DNA of 64,000 bases from SAR324 cluster bacterium. GTDB taxonomy: Bacteria; SAR324; NAC60-12. Positions 1-8,415 of this stretch are shown here, piece after piece. A model generated the notes under the pieces. That model was given only the letters and a program-made list of their open reading frames with translations. It was not told where the DNA came from and searched no databases. The translations under genes were made by a program, and so were the position numbers. Numbering within the stretch: the stretch's first letter is position 1; the number at the start of each line of letters is the position of its first letter. The stretch lies in the NCBI GenBank assembly GCA_014382365.1, contig JACNJW010000039.1, positions 124,001 through 188,000 of the forward strand, given 5' to 3'.

Positions 1-428
1 TTTCTGAGGAAGAACTCAAAATAGTATCGGCTACAGCTTTTCAGAAACTAAAATGGAATGAGGTGGCACAGGAAAAATTACAAAATGTACCTGCAGGTTA
101 TATGCGGGCTATGACTAAAAACCGGATTGAGCAATGGGCTCGAAAGTTTAATAAAACAGAAATTACCCTTGAAGTAGTTGAGGCAAAATATACTTCATGG
201 GGAGAAGGTTCTCAGGGGCTGGTTAGTCAGCTTACGTGGTCTGATGATGCGCAAACACGTATTCAGCGGGTGCCGGATTTTATTCGTCCAATGGTAAAGT
301 TGGAAGTAGAACGAAATGCACGTCTGCAGGGGCAAAATTTTGTTGATGGAGGAACCCTGGACCAAATTATGGAAAAATGGGGTACAGCAAACTCATCCGG
401 AACCCAGCAATTTCATCAACGTTCTTAA
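1..428 (+). CDS. C-terminal part of a protein with two tandem PCP_red-like domains (5' end outside window)
   Basis: The reading frame is open from the left edge (first whole codon at base 3) to the TAA at 426-428, so only the last ~141 residues are visible. Two similar segments follow one another. The first runs from about residue 18 with the pattern W-x3-A-x2-KLQNVP, then E-x2-AR and EITLEVVEA. The second runs from about residue 77 with W-x3-A-x3-IQRVPDFIR, then VERNAR. This is the helical signature of the PCP_red domain, found at the C-terminus of the light-independent protochlorophyllide reductase B subunit and also on unrelated proteins. No photosynthesis gene lies nearby, so a BchB assignment is not supported. 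The body of the protein, and so its function, lies outside the window. Confidence 0.6.
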   Translation, partial: SEEELKIVSATAFQKLKWNEVAQEKLQNVPAGYMRAMTKNRIEQWARKFNKTEITLEVVEAKYTSWGEGSQGLVSQLTWSDDAQTRIQRVPDFIRPMVKLEVERNARLQGQNFVDGGTLDQIMEKWGTANSSGTQQFHQRS

Positions 429-451
429 TTTTATTACAGCAACTATTTTAT

Positions 452-2650
452 ATGTCCAGTAAACAAAAAACTATAGAAAGCCTGATAAATGTTTTAAAGA
501 CAGGTAATGATGCTAATCGCTGTTTTTCAGCACAGGCACTAGGCAGAATAGGAGATATATCTGCAGTAGATTCATTGTTGACTGCCTTACATGATGAAGA
601 TGAAGATGTGGTGATGGATGCAGCCGCAGCTTTGGGACAAATTGGAGCAGCTGCAGCAGTTAGAGATTTAATTGAGTGCTATCAGCAACATCCTGTGGGT
701 GATGTGAAAGTTGCGGCGGTTGAGGCCATAGGTTCAATTGCAGTTAATGCAGATGTAGATCAGGAAACGGTGATTGATTTTATGCAGGAAGTTGTTTCCG
801 GACATGGTGAGGATTTGCAGTGGCAAATCGATGATGATGAATGGGATGACTGGTGGGATGCACAATTCAAGGCGGTTGAAGCTCTGGGAAACATGGGAGC
901 ATTGAAGGCTGTACCTGTTTTGATGAGCGCTCTTCACGACGAAGACTCACAGGAACTGAATGAAGTCGTTTTTTGTGCCCTGGCTAAAATGGGAAAAGCG
1001 GGAGAAGTTGTACTCATAGAGTGTCTGCAAACTGGCGATACCAGCCAGCGTCGTTCTGCGGCAAAACATCTGGCATGTCTTTACTCAGAACCGGTTACTC
1101 TTGCCTTAGGCAAGGCTTTAAAAGATTCAGATTTGACAGTTTGTGTTGCAGCAGCAAAAGCTCTGACCAGCCAACCAGAATCGGCTACACAGTCCCAGTT
1201 GATGAGCGTGTTTCTTGATTCCAGAACGAGTCTAAAAAGACGGGTTCTGGAAGTAATGATTCAATCAGGTTTTCAGGTTCCCCAAGTTCAACTTCAGATG
1301 CTGCTTAAAGATGAAGATGAACTGGTTCGTCTTCAAACTTTGCGGACGATTTCAGGGCAGAGTAATACTGAGTTGATTGATCAGGTATATGGGGCCCTTA
1401 GTGACCAGTCTCTGGAAGTGGTTGAAGCAGCAGTTCAGACATTAGGAACGCTAGGAGTCGGAAAAGCAGGTGGTACGATTGCAACACTGTTGTCTGAACA
1501 AGGTTTGAATACAAACCTGCGGGTCAGTTCTGCAGTTGCTCTTGGAAAAATTGGAGGAGAATTGGAGTTGCCGATTTTGTTGGAAATGCTCAAGGATCCG
1601 GAACAACCTGTACGTTTGAATAGTTTGAATGCAATTGCACATCTTGATTATCCCGGAACTGAGGGGGTTTTGTTGTCTGCACTTCGAGGTGAACTTATTC
1701 CGGAACCAGAATCCGTTTCCGTAGAACAGCAGGAATCCACGCCATCAGATTTGGAAAATAATGAAAATCAGGAAACAGTAGTGGACGAACAAGAAGCTGA
1801 AAGTGAAATTGAAGAAATTCCGGAACCGAAAAGTACGCTTGAATCAATTTTACAGCCGCCGACTGGAGACGGAGTTTCAGATCCGGAAAATGAAACAGAG
1901 GAATTGAACGAAGAACAAAGCCATTTTTTGGATATTGCTGACGCAAACCGCAAACTAAATCAGGAATTACAAGATCGAAAAATTCTGGCTCCACATCAGG
2001 ATATTAAACGTTTTGCCGCAGCAGTCTTGGGAGAAATGCAGGGAGAGGCAATAGTTGCTGACTTAATTGCTGCACTAAGTGATGAGGAACCACTGGTTCA
2101 ACTGACTGCAGCTGAGTCTTTGGGGCGAATTGGAGATTCGGCGGCAGCTGAATCATTGGCGGCCTTACTTACCACAGCAGGAAAAGAAGTTCGACTGAAA
2201 GCTGCTTATGCTTTAGGAAAGATGAGAGTGAGTCTATCGGTGGTGGCATTAAACGAACAGTTTCAACAGGAAGATGATTTGTTTGTTCGTATTCAAATTT
2301 TGCAGTCATTGACAGAGTTGGCTGAAGTCTCTGTTACTGTAGAACAGCAAAACAAACTGGAAAGAATGGCATTACAGCTTTTGAATGACCCTGAATCTGG
2401 AATCCGTACTGCTGCCGCAGAGCTGTTATTGGCTGTCCCGGAAAGGAAGCAGGAAACGGCTCTGATTCCCGAAATAGCTAAAATGGCTTTTTGTGCAGGA
2501 GGAGATCAGCGTCTGGAAGTAGGACGTATGCTGCGTAAGTCTTCTCCGGATGCAGGAAGTGAACTGTTTTTGGAGTTGCTTGCAGATCAGGATAAAGAAA
2601 ATCAGCACAGGGTTGCAATTGAAGTCCTGCAGGAAATTCATCGAGTTTAA
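452..2650 (+). CDS. HEAT-repeat (PBS-lyase-like) scaffold protein with an acidic central linker
   Basis: A 732-residue protein built from HEAT/PBS-lyase-like helical pairs, with repeated units of the type A-LG-IGD...AV-L-ALHDED. Repeats fill residues ~1-410 and ~515-732. They are separated by a Glu-rich, low-complexity linker at ~416-495. A Trp/Asp-rich insert near residues 123-140 interrupts the first block. The longest ORF begins at 377, but that would overlap the previous gene and add a non-HEAT leader. The ATG at 452, 23 bases after the preceding stop, starts directly in the first repeat and is preferred. Such repeats are protein-interaction surfaces. No catalytic motif, signal peptide or membrane segment is visible. 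It probably shares a transcript with the PCP_red-like gene upstream. The partner is unknown. Confidence 0.75.
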   Translation: MSSKQKTIESLINVLKTGNDANRCFSAQALGRIGDISAVDSLLTALHDEDEDVVMDAAAALGQIGAAAAVRDLIECYQQHPVGDVKVAAVEAIGSIAVNADVDQETVIDFMQEVVSGHGEDLQWQIDDDEWDDWWDAQFKAVEALGNMGALKAVPVLMSALHDEDSQELNEVVFCALAKMGKAGEVVLIECLQTGDTSQRRSAAKHLACLYSEPVTLALGKALKDSDLTVCVAAAKALTSQPESATQSQLMSVFLDSRTSLKRRVLEVMIQSGFQVPQVQLQMLLKDEDELVRLQTLRTISGQSNTELIDQVYGALSDQSLEVVEAAVQTLGTLGVGKAGGTIATLLSEQGLNTNLRVSSAVALGKIGGELELPILLEMLKDPEQPVRLNSLNAIAHLDYPGTEGVLLSALRGELIPEPESVSVEQQESTPSDLENNENQETVVDEQEAESEIEEIPEPKSTLESILQPPTGDGVSDPENETEELNEEQSHFLDIADANRKLNQELQDRKILAPHQDIKRFAAAVLGEMQGEAIVADLIAALSDEEPLVQLTAAESLGRIGDSAAAESLAALLTTAGKEVRLKAAYALGKMRVSLSVVALNEQFQQEDDLFVRIQILQSLTELAEVSVTVEQQNKLERMALQLLNDPESGIRTAAAELLLAVPERKQETALIPEIAKMAFCAGGDQRLEVGRMLRKSSPDAGSELFLELLADQDKENQHRVAIEVLQEIHRV

Positions 2651-2739
2651 GATGTAGAGTGTAAAAAGATAGTTCTGTATCACAGCAAGACTGCATATTA
2701 TTGATTAAACACCTGACTCTATAGTGATTGGCAGGGGTA

Positions 2740-3306
2740 ATGGATTATTCAAAAACAGATAAAGAGCATTTGATCCGTGAATTGCTTGAATTAAGAAAAC
2801 AGATTGCACATGATCAATCCAAAGATTTAGGTGATCGTATCTCCGGGTCGGGGCTGATGTCGGCAATGCAGTGTTTTGATTGTCCTGCCTTGGAAGAGTT
2901 TGCACAGATCCGCTTTGCCTTAGACCAGTCTTCTACTGTTTCAATTTCCAATCCTCAGGGTTACATCCTTTTTGTCAATGACAACTTTTGCAAGATTTCA
3001 AAATATTCCAGAGAAGAATTGATGGGACAGGATCACCGTCTTCTGAATTCAGGATATCATGACAAGATATATATTAAAAATCTTTGGGATACTGTACTTG
3101 CAGGAAAAACCTGGAAAGGTGAGTTTCGAAATCAAGCAAAGGATAATTCAATTTACTGGGTAGACACTACCATAGTTCCATTCATGGACAGTAATGGAAA
3201 AGTTCGTCAATTTATTTCCATACGTCATGATATTACTGCAATCAAAGAAATCATTACTTCTCTTCATTCTGCTGAAGATTCTCACACAGACAAGTCCTCT
3301 CTATAG
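2740..3306 (+). CDS. Stand-alone PAS/PAC domain sensor protein
   Basis: A 188-residue protein with a short N-terminal coiled region (residues ~5-25) followed by one clear PAS fold plus PAC motif (about 60-170). Recognisable blocks are FVNDNFCKISKYSREELMGQ, LLNSGYH, WKGEFRNQAKDNSIYWVDTT and a terminal ISIRHDITAIKE. The latter is the form usually found on chemotaxis transducers and hybrid kinases of the Aer/PAS-MCP type. Here no kinase, GGDEF or MCP signalling domain follows; only about 15 residues remain. The ATG at 2740 with AGGGG just upstream is preferred over the in-frame TTG at 2728. It may act as a free sensory subunit for a separate output protein. Ligand or cofactor (haem, flavin) cannot be told from the sequence. 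Confidence 0.75.
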   Translation: MDYSKTDKEHLIRELLELRKQIAHDQSKDLGDRISGSGLMSAMQCFDCPALEEFAQIRFALDQSSTVSISNPQGYILFVNDNFCKISKYSREELMGQDHRLLNSGYHDKIYIKNLWDTVLAGKTWKGEFRNQAKDNSIYWVDTTIVPFMDSNGKVRQFISIRHDITAIKEIITSLHSAEDSHTDKSSL

Positions 3307-3459
3307 TTCAACTTAACCTTTGCTATTTTCCTCACCAATGAATGGTGATCAGTAAAAAAATTCAGTAATCTATAAGACATACAGTTTTTCAGATCTGGTT
3401 TATTCCTGAGGATTTTGTTTTGAGGTGAAGCAATAGGAGAGAGTTAGATTTGAGATCAT

Positions 3460-3639
3460 CTAATTTTGAGAATTTTTCCTTGAGAGTACAGGTATCAGCC
3501 AAAGTACACAGGCAAAGGTCCAGATTATACTGCCGATGGTGGAGAGATAATCTCCGCTGCGAATACCTGCAGCAATAAAAAGCAGTCCTGAGATGAAAAA
3601 ACAGATTAAACCAATTAATTCAAAATAGAATTTTTTCAT
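3460..3639 (-). CDS. Small two-helix membrane protein, 59 aa
   Basis: A short minus-strand ORF starting 7 bases after the rarD stop. The product begins MKKFYFELIGLICFF, has one hydrophobic helix at about residues 8-25 and a second at about 36-52, and ends in a charged tail (SRKNSQN). The two hydrophobic segments are separated by a short polar turn (RSGDY). The regular membrane topology and tight spacing to rarD suggest a real gene translated from the same message. No known family can be assigned with certainty. Confidence 0.55.
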   Translation of the reverse strand: MKKFYFELIGLICFFISGLLFIAAGIRSGDYLSTIGSIIWTFACVLWLIPVLSRKNSQN

Positions 3640-3646
3640 AACTAAA

Positions 3647-4549
3647 TTATTTTGCAGTTCTCTGTAATTTGAGTGAGTTGAGAGAATAGATTATCAGTCC
3701 TGCCCAAATCAGTCCAAATGTGATGCTGTGTGTATGTGTGAAAGGTTCATTGTAGAGATAGACACCAATCAGTAATTGGATTGATGGAGTCATATATTGA
3801 ATGAATCCCAGGGTCGAGTAGCGCAGACGTTTTCCTGCATTTGTGAACCAGAGTAAAGGAAGTGAAGTGACTACGCCGGCACCTAACAGGTAGAGGTCTG
3901 TGTGCAACTCAATTCCTAAATTTCCTGTACCTTCAAACTCCCAAAATATTATTAACAAAGCAGCAACAGGGGCCAACAGCATTGTTTCCATCAACAACCC
4001 AACCAAAGGTTTTACCGGAATTACTTTACGTACTATTCCGTATAATGAAAAGGTGAAAGCCAGAGAAAGTGCAATCCAGGGTAATGAACCAAAATTAAGC
4101 AGGAAAATTAAGACTCCCAATGCGGCCATTCCCAAGGCCAAGCTTTGCCAATGATTTAGGCGTTCTTTTAAAAATACTGCACCCATCAAAACATTCAGCA
4201 GTGGATTGATATAATATCCCAGACTGGTTTCAATTACCTGATCTGTGTTCACTCCATAAATGTATACGAACCAATTAACTCCCAAAAGTGCTGCTGTTCC
4301 CAGCAACATCAAGATATACCTTGGATTTTTAAATAATTCTCGTAACTCAGCTAAGCGTCTTTGAAATGCCAACAACACAGTCAGAAAGACCACAGACCAG
4401 ACCATTCGGTGTGCCAGAATTTCCAGAGACGGAATTGTGTCGAGAAGTTTCCAGTAAATTGGGAGAAAGCCCCAGCTAAAAAAAGCCAACAAAGCATATC
4501 CTACCCCAATTTGTGCTTCAGTATGTTGAGCTTCAGAAAGTTTTTTCAA
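3647..4549 (-). CDS. rarD: RarD-like EamA-family permease
   Basis: A 300-residue integral membrane protein with about ten hydrophobic helices, the DMT/EamA superfamily layout. The N-terminal GVGYALLAFFSWGFLPIYWK, the internal LGYYINPLLNVLMG with FLKERL, and LGFIQYMTPS match the RarD branch (named for chloramphenicol sensitivity in E. coli; true substrate unsettled). It is 24 bases downstream of the histidine kinase and 7 bases upstream of the 59-aa membrane protein, so co-transcription is likely. Family assignment is firm; substrate is unknown. Confidence 0.85.
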   Translation of the reverse strand: MKKLSEAQHTEAQIGVGYALLAFFSWGFLPIYWKLLDTIPSLEILAHRMVWSVVFLTVLLAFQRRLAELRELFKNPRYILMLLGTAALLGVNWFVYIYGVNTDQVIETSLGYYINPLLNVLMGAVFLKERLNHWQSLALGMAALGVLIFLLNFGSLPWIALSLAFTFSLYGIVRKVIPVKPLVGLLMETMLLAPVAALLIIFWEFEGTGNLGIELHTDLYLLGAGVVTSLPLLWFTNAGKRLRYSTLGFIQYMTPSIQLLIGVYLYNEPFTHTHSITFGLIWAGLIIYSLNSLKLQRTAK

Positions 4550-4573
4550 GTTGTCCGGATTTGAGTAAAATTG

Positions 4574-6154
4574 TCAGGATTCAGGTGTATTACAGGATGA
4601 TTCCGGGAAATGGATTGTAAAAGTGCTGCCAGTGTCTGGCTTGCTCTGCAGTGAAACTGAACCTCCCATGAGTTCCATCAGACTCTGCACCAGAGCAAGT
4701 CCCAGTCCAGTACCTTTTTCAGAATTAGCTGTCTTAGCTTTAATTTGCTGGAAAACCTCAAATATCTGCTGCTGTTGTTCGTCAGGAATTCCGTAGCCGG
4801 TATCTTTAACTGCAATCGAAATTCCATTTTTAGCATGAGCACAATTAATTTCAATGTGTCCTCCTGAAGCTGAAAATTTAATGGCGTTGCCTACCAAATT
4901 GATCAGAACCTGGCGAATTTTTACTATATCTGAATACAACAAAAAGCAAACATTAGGTTCAAAAATAAGCTCATGACGGAGCGATTTTTCCTGCAGAAGT
5001 GGCTCCAGCCACTCTATTACATCACGGAGTAAGTTTTCCAGCTGGAACTCTGAATTAGTAAGTTCCATTTGTCCGGCTTCAATTTTAGAGAGATCCAGCA
5101 GCGAATTGATCAGTCCCAGCAGATGTTGTCCACTTTTTAATATTCGTCCAAGCCGGTCTTTTTGATAGCCTGAAAGTTCTTTTTCATTACCGGAATCAAG
5201 TAGCACTTCTGCAAAACCAATAATTGCATTAAGAGGAGTTCGCAGTTCATGTGACATGTTGATGAGATACATCCCTTTTGCACGACTGGCCTGATCCAGC
5301 TGACGGTTTGTGGTTTCAAGTAATGCTGTACGTTCCCTGATCACAGCTTCCATTTTGTAGAAGACATCAGTCAAAGTTTGAACTTCATCAGCATTATCAG
5401 CAAAAATTTCACTGCTATCCTGAAGCCCGGTATCCTGGCCGGCTGGTGCGTGGAACTGATCTCTGGTGACTTGCAGGGCTGCACTTCGCAGTTTTCTAAG
5501 AGGAGCAGTGATACGTTTTGCAAAAAAAACTGCAAATACCAAAACCAAAAGCAAAACTGCAGATGCAACAATCCAAATCCAAATTCCAAGTTGAGAAAAT
5601 CCCTGCCGCAATTGGGAATTTTGCTGACGTGCAAAATCAGTTTGCCAGCGCACAAGCAATTCAATCTGCTTACTGATTTTCTGTACCAGCGGCCATTCTA
5701 CTTCAGACCAGTATGTTTCTGCTTCTTTTTGAGTCAGGTTTTGAACTTCTGCAGCAGTTGTTTGCTGCTGATCTTCGAGAGTCAAAATCAGTAACCTTAA
5801 ATCATAGAAGGACCGCCTCTCAACTGCACGTTGACCTTCCCAGACTCTAGCTTTTTTGTAAAGCAATCCAAGTTGATTAAAAGCAGGATGAATATCTTCT
5901 GTCCAGGCTAGATTGCGTTCTTTGAGAAAAATCGGTTTGTTGCTGATAAGCCAAGCCTGTTGCGCTCCTGCTGCTCTTTGGATCGCATTACTCAGCGCAA
6001 ACCATTTTTGTGAAATCTCAGGCAGGTCATGCTGTTTTTCCAATGACTGCTGCTGTTCCAGAGTGAGCCAGTATACTGCAAAAAAACCCAGTAAAGTAAT
6101 TGAAGCACATATTGCAACAACCAGCAAAATTTTGTGGCGTATACTTTGGAACAT
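4574..6154 (-). CDS. Membrane-bound sensor histidine kinase
   Basis: A 526-residue sensor kinase. One membrane helix lies at ~9-30. An all-helical extracytoplasmic sensor of ~160 residues follows, then a second helix at ~190-212 and a HAMP-type linker with a short coiled coil. The HisKA block MSHELRTPLNAIIGF carries the phospho-acceptor His near residue 300. The HATPase_c boxes are N (NLVGNAIKFS), G1 (DTGYGIPDE) and G2 (GTGLGLALV). There is no receiver domain and no response regulator next to it, so the partner is elsewhere. The ATG at 6154 is chosen; an in-frame TTG two codons upstream (6160) is an alternative. It sits 59 bases after the NnrS-like gene in a minus-strand run beginning with hemerythrin, which hints at redox or NO-related signalling, but the ligand is not shown. 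Confidence 0.85.
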   Translation of the reverse strand: MFQSIRHKILLVVAICASITLLGFFAVYWLTLEQQQSLEKQHDLPEISQKWFALSNAIQRAAGAQQAWLISNKPIFLKERNLAWTEDIHPAFNQLGLLYKKARVWEGQRAVERRSFYDLRLLILTLEDQQQTTAAEVQNLTQKEAETYWSEVEWPLVQKISKQIELLVRWQTDFARQQNSQLRQGFSQLGIWIWIVASAVLLLVLVFAVFFAKRITAPLRKLRSAALQVTRDQFHAPAGQDTGLQDSSEIFADNADEVQTLTDVFYKMEAVIRERTALLETTNRQLDQASRAKGMYLINMSHELRTPLNAIIGFAEVLLDSGNEKELSGYQKDRLGRILKSGQHLLGLINSLLDLSKIEAGQMELTNSEFQLENLLRDVIEWLEPLLQEKSLRHELIFEPNVCFLLYSDIVKIRQVLINLVGNAIKFSASGGHIEINCAHAKNGISIAVKDTGYGIPDEQQQQIFEVFQQIKAKTANSEKGTGLGLALVQSLMELMGGSVSLQSKPDTGSTFTIHFPESSCNTPES

Positions 6155-6213
6155 TTGCAAAATATTTACTTAAAGACTGGATATTGAAAGTTGAAAATAA
6201 GCTGGACCAACTT

Positions 6214-7488
6214 TCATTGCTCATAGAGTACAGGTTTCAGCCGAAGTGCATGCATAAGATTCAAGCCAAGCCAGAGCGAGCTGACCATCCAGCAGACACC
6301 TGCTATCCGGACCAGTCCATCAATTTGCAGGATTGCACCCGGCAATAATAAAAATAGGGCTAGTGTTGCAAAATGTAATTGTCCTCTGGTACGTTTTTCC
6401 GGCAAGATATCTTTAAGTAGCGGAACTTTTGCTTTGCCAACTAAAGAACTGAAACGATGAAACCAAATCAAAAATGGTACAATTTTGTATAGCATCCCAT
6501 TGGTAATTGTAACTGCAAATCCCAGCAAAAATAATAATCCAAACCCAAAAAGAAGACGTTCGTCTGTCCAGAAAAAACTGACGGTCAGACAAAGCAGTGA
6601 GAAGGGAAATGCCAGTAAACCAATCTGCCAAAAACGCAATGTGGCATCCACTACTTTACGCTTACGCTGCTGCAGCATTCGTAAAACTGTTGCTGCATAA
6701 ATAATGCTGGCTAGAACACCTGGAAGCGTTACTAAGAGCAGAGTCGTCGAATTTGCGGAAAGTAAGAGACTTAGTGATACGGCTGCCAAACTGAACATTC
6801 CTGTACGTAAAATCCAGACTGCACGTTGCTGAGGAAAAGGGCTGGAAAGGTAAAACATTGGAATAACATGAAATCCAACACCGACTATTAATCCTCCAAC
6901 TGCACCCGTCAGGGCTAAAGTAATATGCAGGCTTTTGAGGATTGTACGGTCAAGCAGCGCAGGCCATAATCCTGAAAATGTACCAATTTCCAGAATACCT
7001 AGCAAAACAGCAAATGTAAGTGAAACCAGCGAAATTCGCATAGCAGTGACAATCGGACGTTTTGCCTCAACACTAAAAAGAGCAGTCAGTAATTGTGTGA
7101 GAAAGATAATAAAAGCTAATAATAAGGTGCTGATTGCCAGTGGATATAAAAGCGGAGAATACTGCAGCAGACCGCCAATCAGTGCAATGACTCCAAGGCT
7201 CAGTAAAGCATGAACAAGACGTGAAAAAGAAATCCAGGGTACTTGTCCGCCAACAAGGACTGGAACCATCTGATAAAATGCTCCCATCATCACCATTATT
7301 ACCCAGCCTAAGGTTATCAGGTGTGTTAAGGCTATGGTCTCAAAACTCCAGCTACTGCTGAAGAGTGAGCTGCCCCTGTAAAGAACAAAACTGCCTGCCA
7401 ATAAACCAAAGACAGGCGCAGTAATAAAAAAACGAAATGGGATATCTTCCGGCGGAGCTTGATCCAGACTCAATCCGGAAGACCTCAT
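6214..7488 (-). CDS. NnrS-like polytopic membrane protein
   Basis: About 424 residues with roughly twelve hydrophobic helices. His-bearing segments such as LTHLITLGWVIMVMMGAFYQ, LHITLALTGAVGGLIVGVGF-H and LIWFH resemble the haem-binding helices of NnrS and haem-copper-oxidase-subunit-I-like proteins of the nitric oxide response. The ATG at 7488 forms an ATGA overlap with the stop of the DUF2249 gene and has AAGGAGG just upstream, so it is preferred over the longer start at 7509. This strongly suggests translational coupling. The hemerythrin, DUF2249 and NnrS-like combination is familiar from denitrification and NO-stress loci. The exact family (NnrS versus a divergent oxidase-like protein) needs a profile search. 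Confidence 0.6.
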   Translation of the reverse strand: MRSSGLSLDQAPPEDIPFRFFITAPVFGLLAGSFVLYRGSSLFSSSWSFETIALTHLITLGWVIMVMMGAFYQMVPVLVGGQVPWISFSRLVHALLSLGVIALIGGLLQYSPLLYPLAISTLLLAFIIFLTQLLTALFSVEAKRPIVTAMRISLVSLTFAVLLGILEIGTFSGLWPALLDRTILKSLHITLALTGAVGGLIVGVGFHVIPMFYLSSPFPQQRAVWILRTGMFSLAAVSLSLLLSANSTTLLLVTLPGVLASIIYAATVLRMLQQRKRKVVDATLRFWQIGLLAFPFSLLCLTVSFFWTDERLLFGFGLLFLLGFAVTITNGMLYKIVPFLIWFHRFSSLVGKAKVPLLKDILPEKRTRGQLHFATLALFLLLPGAILQIDGLVRIAGVCWMVSSLWLGLNLMHALRLKPVLYEQ

Positions 7489-7736
7489 TTGTCCTCCTTC
7501 CAGATCCAAAGTTCAATCGAACCATCTTCAAACTCTTTAAGATGAGTCTGCATTTTACGTTCTTCAAGTTTTGGAAATAACATTTTTGGAGAATGACGAT
7601 GAAGCATTTTAACAACCTCATACGGTTCCAGCTTTTCAATAGCCTCAAGGACCAGAACCAGCGGTTCAGGTGGTTCTAGATCCCTGCAGTCAACTGTGAT
7701 TACAGAGTATCCACAGGATACAGAATCAGGAATCAT
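7485..7736 (-). CDS. DUF2249-family small protein
   Basis: An 83-residue cytoplasmic protein with the DUF2249 pattern: an early DCRDLEPPEPL motif, a helix LVLEAIEKLEPYEVVKMLH, then HSPKMLFPKLEER and a final strand IELWIWKE. The fold resembles SirA/TusA-like small proteins. Members usually sit next to hemerythrins and respiratory or NO-response genes, as here. It starts 5 bases after the hemerythrin stop and overlaps the next start by four bases (ATGA). Molecular function is unknown. Confidence 0.8.
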   Translation of the reverse strand: MIPDSVSCGYSVITVDCRDLEPPEPLVLVLEAIEKLEPYEVVKMLHRHSPKMLFPKLEERKMQTHLKEFEDGSIELWIWKEDK

Positions 7737-7741
7737 AGCTG

Positions 7742-8179
7742 TTATTCAACTTCCCTCATTCTTTGAATCAGGTTTGCTGCTTGCTCAGCTAAATGCTGAT
7801 CGGCCATTGGATAAAGCATACCCTCTTCTTTCATATTATGCTGCTGCATCATCATTAACAGTGTTTCTCCTGCACCTAGAATTGTGTCTGTATCACCACT
7901 TTCGAGTGCTTCTTCCATTTGTTCCAGAATTGCGTTCATCTGTGTATGTTCTGCCCGCATGACCATAGTCGGTCCCTGTGTCATTCCGGTAGCCTGCTCA
8001 AATGCAGGAAACAAGATTTCTTCTTCCATCTCAAAATGACGTCGCATACCTAAATCAAAAGCAGTCATGTTTTCTCGTCCTTCTTCAAAATTACCTGCCA
8101 GTAATTCCGACTCTCCATCGGCATAAAGTTGATCACATCGTGCATGATCTGCTGCCATAAATTCACTAATTGTTTGCAT
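7742..8179 (-). CDS. Hemerythrin-like HHE protein
   Basis: A 145-residue four-helix-bundle protein with the metal-ligand pattern of bacterial hemerythrins: DHARCD near residue 11, RRHFEMEEEILFPAFE near 46-61, RAEHTQM near 76-82, and QQHNMKEEGMLYPMAD near 112-127. These supply the His and Glu ligands of a di-iron site that binds O2 or NO. The protein is cytoplasmic and first in the minus-strand run 8179 to 3460. The 236 bases upstream (8180-8415) hold the divergent promoters with the phosphatase gene; I found no convincing FNR/Dnr palindrome there. Role as sensor, store or NO-detoxifying protein is open. Confidence 0.9.
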   Translation of the reverse strand: MQTISEFMAADHARCDQLYADGESELLAGNFEEGRENMTAFDLGMRRHFEMEEEILFPAFEQATGMTQGPTMVMRAEHTQMNAILEQMEEALESGDTDTILGAGETLLMMMQQHNMKEEGMLYPMADQHLAEQAANLIQRMREVE

Positions 8180-8415
8180 ATTAGACCTGAAAATAGCGGG
8201 TTTAAAATTAAGTTTGTTGACTGTAAATTAGCAAAATCATATTTTGCTGCAGAAATTTAAACAATCAAGCATATGGAATTAGATCATAAAAAGCGTTTAT
8301 TATCGAGTGATTTGTACTGTTTTAAAAGAATAATATCAAGTCTTCAGCTTGCAAGATTTCTTTAAACAAGGCACTCTGCAAACCTAAGAAAAAACAATAT
8401 AAATATAAAACAGTA

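Noticed and set aside
1..428. Annotating the first gene as bchB
   Set aside because: Only the shared C-terminal domain type is visible, in two copies, and no bacteriochlorophyll genes are nearby.
5378..5794. 138-codon plus-strand ORF opposite the histidine kinase
   Set aside because: Antisense shadow of a clearly conserved kinase; low-complexity Lys/Cys/Phe-rich translation without motifs.
8180..8415. FNR/Dnr box ahead of hemerythrin
   Set aside because: No TTGAT-N4-ATCAA-like palindrome with acceptable match was found in the gap.
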